Shown here piece by piece: positions 43,601 to 54,141 of a stretch of DNA of 64,000 nucleotides. Within the stretch, counting starts at the first letter, position 1. Each line of letters begins with the position of its first letter. Below the pieces are notes generated by a model that made no database searches, was not told where the DNA came from, and saw only the letters and a list, made by a program, of their open reading frames with translations. The DNA is from Codonopsis lanceolata. Lineage: Eukaryota; Streptophyta; Magnoliopsida; Asterales; Campanulaceae. The position numbers and the translations under genes were made by a program. The stretch spans positions 24,605,980 to 24,669,979 of the forward strand of contig CM028377.1 in NCBI GenBank assembly GCA_013146195.2. Reading direction: 5' to 3'.

Positions 43601-46323
43601 AATCAAAACTAGAGGTTTAATAGGATTTTGGTTATTAATTTAAGAAACTGGTCACTGCGATTTGGCTCTGGTTTGTAGCCAAAAAGCCAGTGAAATTGGA
43701 ACAGTGCATGCACCCCTATATCAACATATAGGAATTGACCTCTTAATATTTTGGTTTGAATTGCCTGTCTGTTCAATACGCTTATATCCACAACTAAATA
43801 ACTTTGTGGATACACATGTACATGAATACAAGGTACCAGCACACAGTTAAATACATTAGTGAATAAAATAATGTAAACTTATACCTATTGTTTTTGTTTG
43901 TAAAAGCAACTTTTATATCTTTCTTCTCCTAGGCACTGCCCAAGTGCCCTTGGAGCAATATAATACTCTCTTCCCACTCAAGGAGTCCTACTTCTCCTTT
44001 TGGGATCTTCAGATACCAGGGAAGTTTTGTCCTAACTTTACCCCTTATCTATTGAAACAAACAAGTTGGACCATAAATTTTATCTTATAATGGTTACTTC
44101 CAAGTGTACTAATGTATTCCCAACATTCTACTAAAAGAATCTCATTTGAGAATTGAGAAACCAAGTATTGACAATATAGGAGAAAATATCAAGTGGTCCT
44201 TGAGCACCACGTCATCAACTATAGAGCCCTTAAAATTTTCTCTTAAAAGGTGCTTGCATTAGCAATTGTATGATCTCTCATTAATTCTTGAGACCTCGTG
44301 AGCTGATGATGTGGTGCTCAATGACCACCGAATAAGTTTTGTACCCTTAGAAGTAACCAAATAAAAATATACTTTTTTAAATATACATTTATTGTGTTAC
44401 TTGTGTGTGTGTGTATTGAGAGATTCTCTCACACATAGGCTTCGCATAGTGCAATGAATTTTCAGTTTTAGTTAATTACTCGGATTCTCATGTTGTTGAT
44501 TGTTGATCTTTTTCTATTGTCATTTGTATTTTTATAACACTGAGGTACCATACACTTTCCATGGGTATTCCCTTATAAATGCATGGACAACCGCATCTAA
44601 GACATTTACAAGATGTAATTCTAGGCAGGGTCACTAGTGAATCATTGTCCACCTAAGCAAGATGATAGGGTTTTTTTTATGGTTTTAGATTTCTAGTAGT
44701 TGGGGCAGGTGTTGAAAATGTTCTGGCTTGCTGCATTTTTCTAAGTTTTTCTTTTGGTTCTTGCCCCATTGTTAATTTCAGGTGTAAAAGCGTGAGGGAG
44801 TCTACTAACTTTCAATTAGTTGTTTATGGGTGTAAAGTGCCAACAAGACTAATTTCAATTAGTTTTTCAGTGGTGTTAGACTTTTAATTAAATTTACGTT
44901 CTCTTGAGTTTTATCAAAAAAAAAATTAAATTTACATTCTCTTGAGTTTTCACATAGGTTAATTTTTTTCTCCTCTCTAGGAATATGTTGATTTACTACA
45001 AGATTTTATGTCCACTGTTAAGCAAAATGAAACAGCAGTGAAAAGGTTATTCCATGGGTATTTTTTAATTGGCAAAAAGCAATTTATATCATGTTAATAT
45101 TATCTTAGGTAATCATAAAAGATCTCTCATGGAGATCTCCAGCCAAAAGGTTACACCCCCAACTAACAATACTAAGAATCATAAGAAAAACTTCAAATTC
45201 TTCCTCGAGCCAGAACACTTCAACTTCTACCCCCAATGACTAGAAATCATTAAAAAACAAAAACTGCCCTATTCTTGCTTAGGTGGAATGGTGGATGGTG
45301 CTTCCATAGTTGTAATGGATTATCCAAGGACTTCAAAGATATCAAGTACAGTAGGGAAATATATTTTTCATTTTTTCTTATTCATTAAGTGTCAGTAGGA
45401 TAAATTTCACAAGTAAACAGATAAAAACTACACACTACATAGTCAGTTTCAATGTGCAAACCATATGGCATAAGAATTGCAAAGCATTGTTTCCTAGATT
45501 CTTCTCTTGAAGTTAAAAAATGCTTTCTATGAAACATTCTACATAAATAAACTGATTCGTAAATTAAGGACTGATTAAGCCTAGATCCATACCATTGAAT
45601 GCAAACAGGCAAAACTATCATTCATCGGCTCCAAATCGTCTATCCCACTCTCTGCCACATTCCTGTCCCATTGAATCTCAGCCCTACATCTTTCTTGTTA
45701 ATGTTACAGAGAGTGGGACGATTTGAAGCTGTCAGTCTTCTTTTTATAAGGAAATATGTAGGGTTGAGATTCAATGGGACTGAGAGTGGGATAGACGACT
45801 TGAAGCCTCATTCTATTAGCCAATTTACTACCAATCAATCCAAAATAGAAAATCAATACACTAACTTTGCTGCAACAACATTCATTCCAAAATTTAATTC
45901 TCAATTACGCTAAATCTAAGGAGGTAACTGAAGAAGCAGACTTACCGAAGTTTTTACCGACGATGCAATGCCAGGTTGGCCCATGTTTCTTATCAAATTC
46001 CTTCTTTATCTGTTCCGCAACATCCTTCTCTACACCATACTTCTCAAACGCCTACATATGTGTGTATACAATACAGTCAGTATAATTGTGTACAGTGGAA
46101 GTGGATAAAATTGAAGAGAGAGAGAGAGAGTGGTGAGGAATACGGAAATGGCGATGTCGACGGCTTCCTTTTGCATGTCATCTTTCATGTCGGCGCTTTT
46201 AATAATGACTTTTTTGGCGGCGGGAGAAGCGGAGGCCGATGAGGATATCCGATCATCGGAGGAAGGCTTGAGGAGTAGAGGCTGTACAGCCCCGGCTCCG
46301 ATTCTCTTCGCTTCTTCGCTCAT
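37900..46323 (-). CDS. Dynein light chain (LC8/DYNLL-type), three exons
   Basis: Exon 1 is 46323-46144, exon 2 46051-45946, exon 3 37982-37900; 122 residues in total. Introns are GT-AG, phases 0 and 1. Residues 1-45 are a Ser/Ala-rich extension (SSSASASPAAKK). Then comes the LC8 fold: SADMKDDMQKEAVDIAIS, AFEKYGVEKDVAEQIKKEFD, PTWHCIVGKNFGSY and, at the end, HFVYFYLDSKAVLLFKSG, an intact C-terminal beta-strand block. All three exons join in frame without a stop. LC8 proteins are homodimers that bind short linear motifs in many partners. Angiosperms keep them although they lack dynein heavy chains, so a hub role is more likely than motor function. Intron 2 is about 8 kb and filled with repeats. 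Confidence 0.9.
38365..39142. mobile_element. Non-autonomous TIR DNA transposon in the light chain intron
   Basis: 778 bp with ends CTATGTTACACGGACACGG and CCGTGTCCGTGCAACATAG, flanked by AAAAGCGG on both sides (38357-38364 and 39143-39150). The interior is GC-rich compared with the intron and has arrays of GGACACGG-like motifs near both ends. No transposase. An 8-bp duplication suggests hAT, though the terminal bases are not typical; Mutator-like is the alternative. Confidence 0.8.
39551..39702. repeat. 76-bp tandem duplication
   Basis: TCTAGTTTTCCAAATGAAAA through GTGAGCCAAGAAGGA occurs twice in direct succession with only two or three differences. Confidence 0.9.
39700..40005 (-). pseudogene. 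LINE fragment (RT C-terminal region)
   Basis: On the minus strand VGDDTHVQF, a stop, EDVWVGDTSLGHLF and, after frame changes, DVVSWDLHFLRNLIDQ. This resembles the post-RT region of plant L1-type LINEs with its GDG-x-R-x-x-FW-x-D-x-W and LFPxLY motifs, but it is badly decayed. Confidence 0.6.
40570..40602. repeat. (AT)n microsatellite
   Basis: A run of alternating A and T within the light chain intron. Confidence 0.85.
44193..44329. mobile_element. Small foldback MITE
   Basis: GTGGTCCTTGAGCACCACGT at the left pairs with ATGTGGTGCTCAATGACCAC at the right; about 137 bp, no assigned superfamily. Confidence 0.7.
45056..45330 (-). repeat. Possible LINE 3' untranslated fragment
   Basis: On the minus strand it reads towards GCTTTTTGCCAATTAAAAAA, similar to plant LINE 3' tails. 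No coding part is attached, so the call is tentative. Confidence 0.35.
45626..45807. mobile_element. Foldback MITE next to exon 2 of the light chain gene
   Basis: Left GGCTCCAAATCGTCTATCCC with GTCCCATTGAATCTCA is mirrored at the right by TGAGATTCAATGGGAC and GGGATAGACGACTTGAAGCC. A further inverted GTGGGACGATTTGAAGC lies in the middle, so the structure may be a partial duplication. About 182 bp, 140 bp from the exon 2 donor. Confidence 0.72.
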
Positions 46324-46859
46324 TTCAGTTGCTCTGATTTTGAATTTGGTAAAGTGTTTAACTGGAGAGAGAGAGAGAGTGTGTGTGGTCTTTTCGATTT
46401 CTTTAAGAGAGGCGGGTGGTCTTCTTTAGTTCGGTACTTTTTCTCAGGGTAAAATCGAAACTCTCTCTCCCCCTTTCTAAATTACTGTGTACGGAACGTT
46501 AATCAAGGCCAATTTTCATGTCCCATAGCAGCATGTGCCTTGTGGTTCCTTGTTGCGCAGTATAAAGACATCAGTAACACCGGGCTATTCCTACTACCAT
46601 TAAATTTTGAGAGACTATTTTTACAAAGGTTTTTACTTATTCACTATATTATAAATAATAATAGTATTAAATTAACTCTTTTTTAAACAAAATTATCCAT
46701 TACCTAACAACTAGTTTTTTTAACCCGTACGTTAAACGCATGTCATTTTTCTTTTTCAATTAAATCATACATAAACAAAATAAATAGGATAAAAATAACT
46801 TAAAGGATAAAATAAGAAGAATCGGTTTATTAACAAAATACACATCAGTATATCATTAA
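46324..46859 (-). promoter_or_regulatory. Upstream region of the dynein light chain gene
   Basis: CT-rich leader (GA-rich on plus) at 46363-46470, then AT-rich sequence. No clear TATA box was found. 46610-46715 resembles 48682-48805 in direct orientation. Confidence 0.45.
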
Positions 46860-47530
46860 TCATTATAAATTCTAAAAAAATTCCTCATACACAACATTTG
46901 TTGTTTTATTATTTAGTTTTCATCTTCACCTCATATCAATATCTTTAAATCAAAACACCTTATTACTCTAGAAGCTGTGATATATAACTGCACATGGCTA
47001 AATATTAGTTTATTCAAGAAGAGACATATCGATGTACAATTATTGATTTTGACACTTGTTAATTATCATTGCATATGCTACCATCAATAAATTTTATCTT
47101 CTTTAGAACTTGAAAGTTAGTCTTACCTCAGATGGAGTGTTTTTTTTTTTTTTTCAGCTTTTTTTTGTAAACATTGTCCTTAAGGGGGCATAGGAAGTAA
47201 TCGAACCTGAGACCTCACATTTTGTAAAGCAACAACTCTACCACTGGACCACCCTTTAGGGTCTACATCGGATAGAAATGACAATCTTGAGATAAAAACA
47301 TTTTCTCCAACATTGTTTCCTTTCAAAAAAATTGTTTCAAGAATGTGATCCTCAATATTTTTGATGATTAGTCTTGTTTTATTGCACAACTGCAGCATTG
47401 TCAATGTTTCTTAATAGTATTACTTTAACACCAATTTTAAATGACAATCCATGACCTGGCAACCCCGAACATTTTATACTATTCAAAAACTTTGTAGAAT
47501 GATGTCTTCGAACAAACTTGAATTTTTTCC
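46860..47530 (-). pseudogene. Helitron helicase (PIF1-like) C-terminal relic
   Basis: Minus-strand pieces in order: FLNSIKCSGLPGHGL with VILLRNID, then LQLCNKTRLIIKNI, ILETIFLKGNNVGENVFISR and, left of the SINE, PSEVRLTFKF, VAYAMIINKCQ, HVQLYITASRV, DLKILI and TTNVVYEEFF. These match the end of Helitron Rep/helicase proteins (LPxH, LRN, LCNGTR, AYAMTINKSQGQ and SHGQLYVAxSRV). Many stops and frame changes; a SINE splits it at 47139-47262. Confidence 0.75.
47139..47262 (-). mobile_element. SINE inserted in the Helitron helicase relic
   Basis: On the minus strand it has an A-box-like TGGTCCAGTGG, then a B-box GGTTCGATTAC about 33 bases further on, and ends in a poly(A) tail (T run at 47140-47154). 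The flanks look like a diverged target duplication (CTATCCGATGTAGAC and CCATCTGAGGTAAGAC on the minus strand). This is a tRNA-derived SINE. Confidence 0.75.
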
Positions 47531-47639
47531 GCCCTACAAATAGAATGTGAACTCAAATAAGTTCTTCATTTTTGAATGATTACTTTTATTAAATTATAGG
47601 AATTTCTGATAAGAAAATAAGCTGAAATCAAAATAACGA

Positions 47640-48345
47640 AATTATTTTTACCGTTAACTATTATTTTTGTTCCATAAATTATTTTGATTTTACTAACTTC
47701 CATTATATTTTTTGTTTTATTGACTTCGTAACTATTATTTTTATTATTTTACCAACATCAATTTAAATTGTTTTTGTTTTATTGAATTTGTAACTTTTAT
47801 TTGTGTTCCATCAAGCATTTTTATTTTACTAACGTATTTTTGTTTTACATGACTATTTTTAATAATTTTTTTTAAATTTGTTCTGTAAATTATTTTTATA
47901 ATTTTACTCAGTTTAAATTATTTTTGTTTTATTGACTCCGTAACTATTAAGTATTTTTGTTCCATCAAATAATTTTATTTTATTAATTTTTTTGTTTTAC
48001 ATAACTATTTTTAAGAACATGTCTTAAAATTTTGTTCCTTAAATTATTTTTATTATTTTAGTAACCTTAGTTTAAATTTTTTTTGTTTTATTGACTCCGT
48101 AACTATTATTTTTGTTCCATCAAATATTTTTATTTTACTAACTTATTTTTTTACATATATATTCTTAAGAATTTGTTTTAAACTTTGGTTCCGTAAATTA
48201 ATTTATTTTACTAACATCCACATTAAATTATTTTTGTTTTGTTGATTTTATAACTTTTATTTTTATAGTGACTTATTCCATAAATTATTTTTCATTTTAC
48301 TAACCTCCTCTTATATTTTTGTTTTCTTGACTCCGGAACTAATAT
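47640..48345 (+). repeat. AT-rich degenerate tandem array
   Basis: TTTTGTTTTATTGACTCCGTAACTATT and TTGTTCCATCAAATATTTTTATTTTACTAAC-type blocks return about five times (for example 47716, 47930, 48085, 48236, 48310) with variable spacing of about 75-215 bp. Strongly T-biased on this strand; no coding capacity. Confidence 0.65.
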
Positions 48346-48583
48346 TTTTTTTTAGTTACTATTTTTTATATTTAAAGAGAGAAAATGTTTAAACATAATT
48401 AAAAAAGAGGAGATGATGGTGATGAGAAAGAAAGTATGGAGAAGACATGAGAGAGAAAGAGAAAGAGAAAAAGAGAGAAATAGAGAAATATAGAAAATAG
48501 GGAGAAGAGAGAAAGAGTGGAATGGTAACTCAAAAGTCAATAATTTAAAAGTGAGATTTTGGATGGATAAATATATCATTGTC

Positions 48584-48585
<2 letters not shown>

Positions 48586-48672
<87 letters not shown>
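48586..48672. repeat. Long (TA)n microsatellite
   Basis: About 87 bp of uninterrupted alternating T and A. Confidence 0.95.
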
Positions 48673-48676
<4 letters not shown>

Positions 48677-49249
48677 ACAAATTGCTCAAATTACCCTTCA
48701 AGTTTATTTTTTATTTTTATAGATGTTTATCCACTATATCATCAAAAATAATTTTTGATTAACTCTTTGTTTAAATAAAATTGCCCTAAAATTACATACC
48801 AGTTATAATAACAAAAGAGATTGCCAAATTATCTTTCAATAGCTTGTTTTTTTTATTAGAGTAAAATACGGCTATTGTTAGTGCAATTTTTTAATTAGTT
48901 TTTGTTTACTAAGTATAATGGATTTAACAAATGAAAAATAAATAACTAAGCTAATCACTCTTACATATCTAAAAATAAACAATAAAATTTATTTAAAAAT
49001 ATACGACAACAAAACTGACTAGAATCGTAAAAACAAAACCAATAATTGGAAAGAAAAAAAAAAGAGTTTCAAATTAAAAAACGAAAAAGATGTAGAAAAA
49101 GAAAAACAGTACTAACCAACAAGTCTACATAAACATCTCAACAAATCATGGTTATGCAGCTCATCTATTAAAACAATGCATGTTATTAAAACATCAAAAT
49201 ACGGTGAACCGGTAGAAACAAAGTATTACAAGTTACACATATCTCATCG
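48673..49249. other. Intergenic AT-rich DNA
   Basis: No gene recognised. 48682-48805 resembles 46610-46715. Confidence 0.4.
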
Positions 49250-49673
49250 TGAAAAATAGGTTTAAATACCAATTTGGTCACCCATTTTCAGCCAAAAGTC
49301 ATTAAGCTCACTCTATTTTTTTTCTTCAATTTAATCACTCTACTTGAACATAAATATCAAGTTCATGACTTTGTCCAAATTTTTTGTTGAAAACTTTAAA
49401 AAAATTCTGAAAATCCAAAATACCCTTACTAATATTTTTAATATAATTTTCAATTTTCAATTTTTAAATCCATCTATTCTCTCTTCTTTGATAAGTGAAC
49501 ACTAAGGAATCATGAACCAGTAAGATGCAAGGAACAGGAATTGCATATCTTTTTGTCATAAACATTACATAATTCATCAAATTAGTTAGATAATATAACC
49601 AATTATCAAAAGGAAACATATCACAACAATTAAGGGCTAATTTCAATCAAAATTGGAGATTCAATGCATACCA

Positions 49674-49826
49674 TACCCAAATTCTTGCTCAAGTCGAATG
49701 GCAATAACTAAAAGGCTCAACATGTTGGCCAACAAATGAAAAACTCCACCATGTAACCTGATGCAAGAGATACAGCGCCACCCCTAGTGTTTGTCCACCA
49801 TTATACTCATATCCAAACCCCATCTT
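49674..49826 (-). pseudogene. Captured exon of a plant rhomboid-like protease
   Basis: Minus-strand sequence encodes, after a stop in the usual His-Gln-Gly-Trp-Arg context (DKH, stop, GWRCISCIRLHGG), VFHLLANMLSLLVIAIRLEQ and EFGYGMH. HLLANM is the His-x3-Asn element of rhomboid intramembrane proteases, and IRLEQxFG is typical of plant RBL proteins. Upstream a frame change precedes LDMSIMVDKH. Only one transmembrane region is present; the Ser-His catalytic pair is absent. Confidence 0.78.
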
Positions 49827-49989
49827 CATTAACCTAGAGAAAATATATGCTTAGATGTCAATTTAATTTGCTTCAATTGACATTGAATCCATATGTGAAA
49901 AATCCAAAGATGAAAGATGTTCTTGTTTTAACTTCAAAAGCATAAAATTTATTTCATTTCCCCATAAAATGCAATATCCCGATTCTTTA

Positions 49990-50570
49990 GGAAGAAAATA
50001 GTCTCCAGCGTTGCGTCATTCTCTCTCTTTTCCGGCGAATCTCCACTGCCGATGCCAACTCTAGAGTTGCCAACTTCACCGCCGACAAACCATCCCCGTG
50101 GCACCGTTGTTGACTCATGCGCCATCTCCGGCTAACATCTTTTGCTTCCTCCACTACCGGCAAAGCAACTTCTCTTCTCCGCCATCTACACCACAGCAAC
50201 ACCAACGAACAGCAACCCAATCTTAGATCCATCTCCATCTTCTTCCATGTCCACCATAACTGACGTTTCTCTCTCGTTTCCTGCCGTCATGCAACACCCA
50301 GCTTTATCTCTATCTCCATCGATATGAGAATTTCTTCGGTGCATCACCACCATAGTCGCGCCATGCCCGTTGCCTCCACTCAACCTCATCAACTTCAGTC
50401 CAGATCCTCCTTTCCCTTCACCCACAGCCGGCCAAAGCTCCCAAACAGCGGCCCCCATCTTCAACAGCGCTGATCCCCCTCTTCCCTTCAAAAACGCCCA
50501 ACTTCGCCCTCTGTTTTTCATGTCGGCCTTGTTTGTCTTCCAACATTTAAGGTTTAGTTTTTATTTTTTA
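49990..50570. other. GC-rich segment of Pack-MULE 2, origin unknown
   Basis: Clearly richer in G and C than its surroundings and open in several frames on both strands, so it may be another piece of captured gene sequence. No product is recognisable in any frame. Confidence 0.4.
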
Positions 50571-51006
50571 GTTTGAACCCTCGAATTTTAACATTGAGAG
50601 TAAAAGCCTTCAACTTAATAAGGGCATTTTGATATTTTCAATGATTTCCATTCAACATAACGTGCAAAAATTACTCGAGTGACCTTATTGAATGTCGAAG
50701 TCAAGTATAGTGATTAAATTGAGGGAAAAAAATAGAATGAGTTTAATGACTTTTGACCGAAAGTAGGTTGACCAAATTGAGATTTAAACCTGAAAAATAT
50801 TACCTCGATGAACTTTTACGTTATCATTTAATTTGCTTCAAACGTAAGGAAATATAGTCAATGATGACATTTCATCGGTAACAATAAAAGCTGGAAATAA
50901 TCTTCTAACAAGTCATGATTTTAACATCATAAAAACTTAAAAGAACAAGGTCAAAAACGAAAGAAAAAAAATCCGTAAAAGGAATGGTCTTGCAACATAG
51001 CGAATC

Positions 51007-53664
51007 TGTGGCACCCCGACCCGGATTCCAATGCGAAACCCCAAGTCGGACCGCCCAAATATACACAAGTAAGCATGCGCAAGTAGGATTATAAAATTCA
51101 TGTGGCGCAACATCGCATACCAATATCAACTCGGCTACACTTGGCCGGAAAATAACTTAAAATAAACAAGTCATCGGCGACGTTACAGCCGGAACCCAAC
51201 AACTACTCCTACAATTTTAACACATGCATATAATAACCTCAACGGCCACAACATGCCAGAGACAACATCAACAATAATATCATAAAAGAGTGTTAAGCGG
51301 AAGAAACTGTAGTGAACCATTAACACATATAAACAAGCTCGACCTATGAGTCGGCATACAAAAGATTTTAAGTATCAAGTAATTAAGTTTACTACAACAA
51401 CAAAACCCAAAGACAAGTCTAAGTGACTTGCTTCCCAACGTCCTTGCCAAAATAAAAGTCTAGCTACAAATCCCAAAAGAACAACCTCTAGCTCGCAAGC
51501 AACCAAACGCGGGTATGGCGAATCTAGCGAGAGCCGTCTCCTTGGCTCGGATCTAAGGAAAACAAAACAAACAAATAGGGTAAGTCATAAAGACTTAGTA
51601 AGTTACTAAAATGCATGTTCGTGTTATAGCATGGCATTTATAATAATTATGGTACATGATCATCATATAGCACTTAGCACATTATTCACGTAAGTGCGTA
51701 AAATAAAATCATACAAGTAGGATATGATAAAGGCACGGCCGCTTCGTAGCTCCTGCAATAAAGTTTGTTAACCCAATATCGCGTGACTACGATGCTCGTG
51801 ACTTCGCATCGATCGATATCACAGAACTCCGCCGGCTAATAGCACCTGTGACGCATGTATTGTTACGCATGCATTGTTAGGGGCTACTTCCCCATTGCGG
51901 CCAACAATGGAGGGTGTGTGAGGTCCAGTGCGGCGATCCATAGCGAGCACGAATCTCTCAATTCGTGAAGGCGATGCATCGTCCTACCCTGACATAAAAA
52001 TCAAACCAAATAGTGCCAGCTGGACTTAATGCAATGCACAAGTAGATATTTACTCGTCAAGACCAAATAATGATCGAATTCGACAAGAGCGAACTCGACC
52101 GACCAAGTAGGGTATTAATCTCTACAATAAATCATGTCAAGGCAATTAATTGCTCATAACCAAATAATCACAACAGGTTCAATTGCACATAATTAAACTC
52201 AACTTAGACTTGAGTAAACCCGACCAAACGGTGTCCAAACTTCGTAGGGATTGAAATTAGAGTTCAACATGTTCAAATCTTCCCTAGAGTCGACTCCGTT
52301 GAGTCTTTAATAAAAATTCCAAATTTCGGGTAGTTGAAGCTATGTGCTTCATAACTCAACCTAGGCCATTACTAAGTTCATCTAGGTCATAATTTCACTA
52401 AGGCATAGCAATGTATTTCATATTCATCATAGAGTCCAATTCTTGAGGATAGAACACATAACAACATTCCAACATACAATGTAGGCTCAAAATAGGGCAT
52501 TCTCATATAGCACCATCTCCAACAACATATATAATACATGTCTCAAATATGTTTATAATCTAAAATAGACAAGATGAAAGAGTATTACAATCATTGATAG
52601 GCAAGAAATCATCCTATACATGCTTCTAACAAGCTCATACTCTCAAAAGACAAGATGAAGGCATAAGAAGCATTTATGTGTCCTCATTGACCTCATACAT
52701 CATAACTTTTGTTTCCTTAGGGTCAATGAGAACTAAAACAAAGAAGAAGAGAAGTAACTTACATGTATTCTACACCCAAGAAAGCAAAGGAGAAATCTAT
52801 TCGGTTGGAAGTGATATACTCTTCAAGCTCTACTCTTCTATGGTGGTGGCTTGAGCAAATGGAGAAGGAATGAAGGAGGACCAAGATGAGAGCTTCAAGA
52901 AGCCATGGGAGAGTCTTGAGGGAAAGGAATCCCGTTTTTGGAGAGTGAGGGAGAGAAATGAGAGTCAAACTCTCATATTGTGGCTTATATTGGGTTAAAA
53001 ACATAGTGGGACAAGTGTCATTGAGTTGTGGTCTCTTAAAATCAGATTTTTATGGTTTAAATGATCACTAAAGCTCTCTTAATCCACTCATAAAACTTGT
53101 TAGAGATGTTAGGGTATAAGTAAGGAGGGTTAGGGAGGTTTAGGTGGGGTTTAGAAAAGGTTTTGGATAGGGGTTTAGGTGTAAAATTCAAGAATCATCG
53201 AAACAGAGCAGTCCAGCGTCGGGGGACCTTGCGGTCGCATGGTCCCTATAGCCTTGCGACCGCATCCTCTCAGGATGCACAACCTCCAAGTTTCTGGTTA
53301 CCTTGCGGGGGCAAGGTCATTCTACCTAGCCCGCTGGCGCCCAAAATGGCTCAGAATTCAACCTAAAAGACCCCCAAACACTTAGCCAAATCAATGGGGT
53401 TTCAAACCTCAACAAAAATGAGTTTAAAACTCATCACAAGCACCCTCAAACAACATCCGAACAAACCAAACGAAGGAGGGAAAGAAGGAGAACTAAACAA
53501 GCAATCGAACCGGCGATTCAACAAACATGCATACATGATTCTAAACATGTTAAGAGCATTATGAATGACTTATAAATGATTCTAAAACATTTATAAACTA
53601 AGTAAACATGCTCACAAGTATTATGAATGCATGAACACAAGTAACAAATGGCTAGGGTTCCACA
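51007..53664 (-). repeat. Solo LTR of a Tekay/Del-like Ty3/Gypsy element
   Basis: 2658 bp with a perfect 5-bp duplication GAATC (51002-51006 and 53665-53669). In the minus orientation it begins TGTGGAACCC and ends GGGTCGGGGTGCCACA, similar to chromovirus (Tekay/Del) LTR ends. A TATA-like ATATAAG near 52983 and a donor-like ATGTAAGTTA near 52760 are in the same orientation. No internal region is attached, so this is a solo LTR left by recombination between two LTRs. Confidence 0.82.
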
Positions 53665-53750
53665 GAATCCAGAGGTCAAATGTAACCAGAAGCTCTCGCA
53701 CATGATTTTTAATCATCTCTAGCTATCAACTGAAAAATGAACACAAATAC

Positions 53751-54141
53751 AAATTATGGTGGTGAAGACCAAGGGGCGTGATCATACTATTGACTTGGGA
53801 CAAACTTTTGACAACCTCAAGAAAAATAATATGAAGCTTAACCCGAACAAGTGTATGTTCGGGGTGAAGGCGGGCAAATTCCTGGGGTTCATGGTCACTG
53901 AAAGGGGTATAGAGGCCAATCCAGAAAAAATTAAGGCATTGGTCACTATGAAGCCTCCTCGCTGTGTTAAGGATGTTCAGAAGCTCAACGACTGAGTTAT
54001 AGCCCTTGGTCGTTTTATTTCCAAGTCGGCAGAGAGGTGCCTGTCGTTTTTCAAGGTGCTCCGTGGAAACAAGGGGTTTGAGTGGACAAAAGAATGCCAA
54101 GAAGCCTTCGAGCAACTAGTGAAATATTTGGGGCAGCCTCC
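53751..54141 (+). pseudogene. RT C-terminal part of element B
   Basis: MVVKTKGRDHTIDLGQTFDN, KLNPNKCMFGVKAGKFLGFM, NPEKIKALVTMKPP, then a stop at 53992-53994 (Asn-Asp-stop), LGRFISKSAERCLSFF and a KYLGQPP end. It is equivalent to 16600-16990 of element E. The catalytic motifs are not included. Confidence 0.85.

Larger units (their letters stand above)
37983..45945 (-). other. Intron 2 of the dynein light chain gene
   Basis: 7963 bp, donor CTTCG|GTAAGTC and acceptor TTTTCTGGTGCAG. It contains a TIR element (38365-39142), a 76-bp tandem duplication (39551-39702), a LINE relic (39700-40005), a duplicated segment of about 130 bp (40065-40260), an (AT)n run near 40570-40600, two foldback MITEs (44193-44329, 45626-45807) and a possible LINE tail (45056-45330). 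40330-44190 shows no gene on either strand; 42760-43320 is richer in GC but has no recognisable product. Confidence 0.85.
49259..50791. mobile_element. Pack-MULE 2: Mutator-like element carrying a rhomboid fragment
   Basis: 1533 bp. The ends GGTTTAAATACC and GAGATTTAAACC belong to diverged TIRs of roughly 110 bp (shared CAAAAGTCATTAA, TCTATTTTTTTC and CAATTTAATCACT blocks). A perfect 9-bp duplication TGAAAAATA flanks it (49250-49258 and 50792-50800). The centre has a rhomboid protease exon and a GC-rich stretch (49990-50570) of unknown origin. No transposase. The 9-bp duplication supports Mutator-like. Confidence 0.85.

Noticed and set aside
47200..47262. tRNA gene candidate (A and B box)
   Set aside because: There is no cloverleaf with an acceptor stem, and a poly(A) tail follows, so it is a SINE head.
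49987..50521. Possible host gene in GC-rich ORFs on both strands
   Set aside because: Lies inside the TIRs of Pack-MULE 2, has no recognisable product and is open in several frames, so it is described as a captured segment instead.
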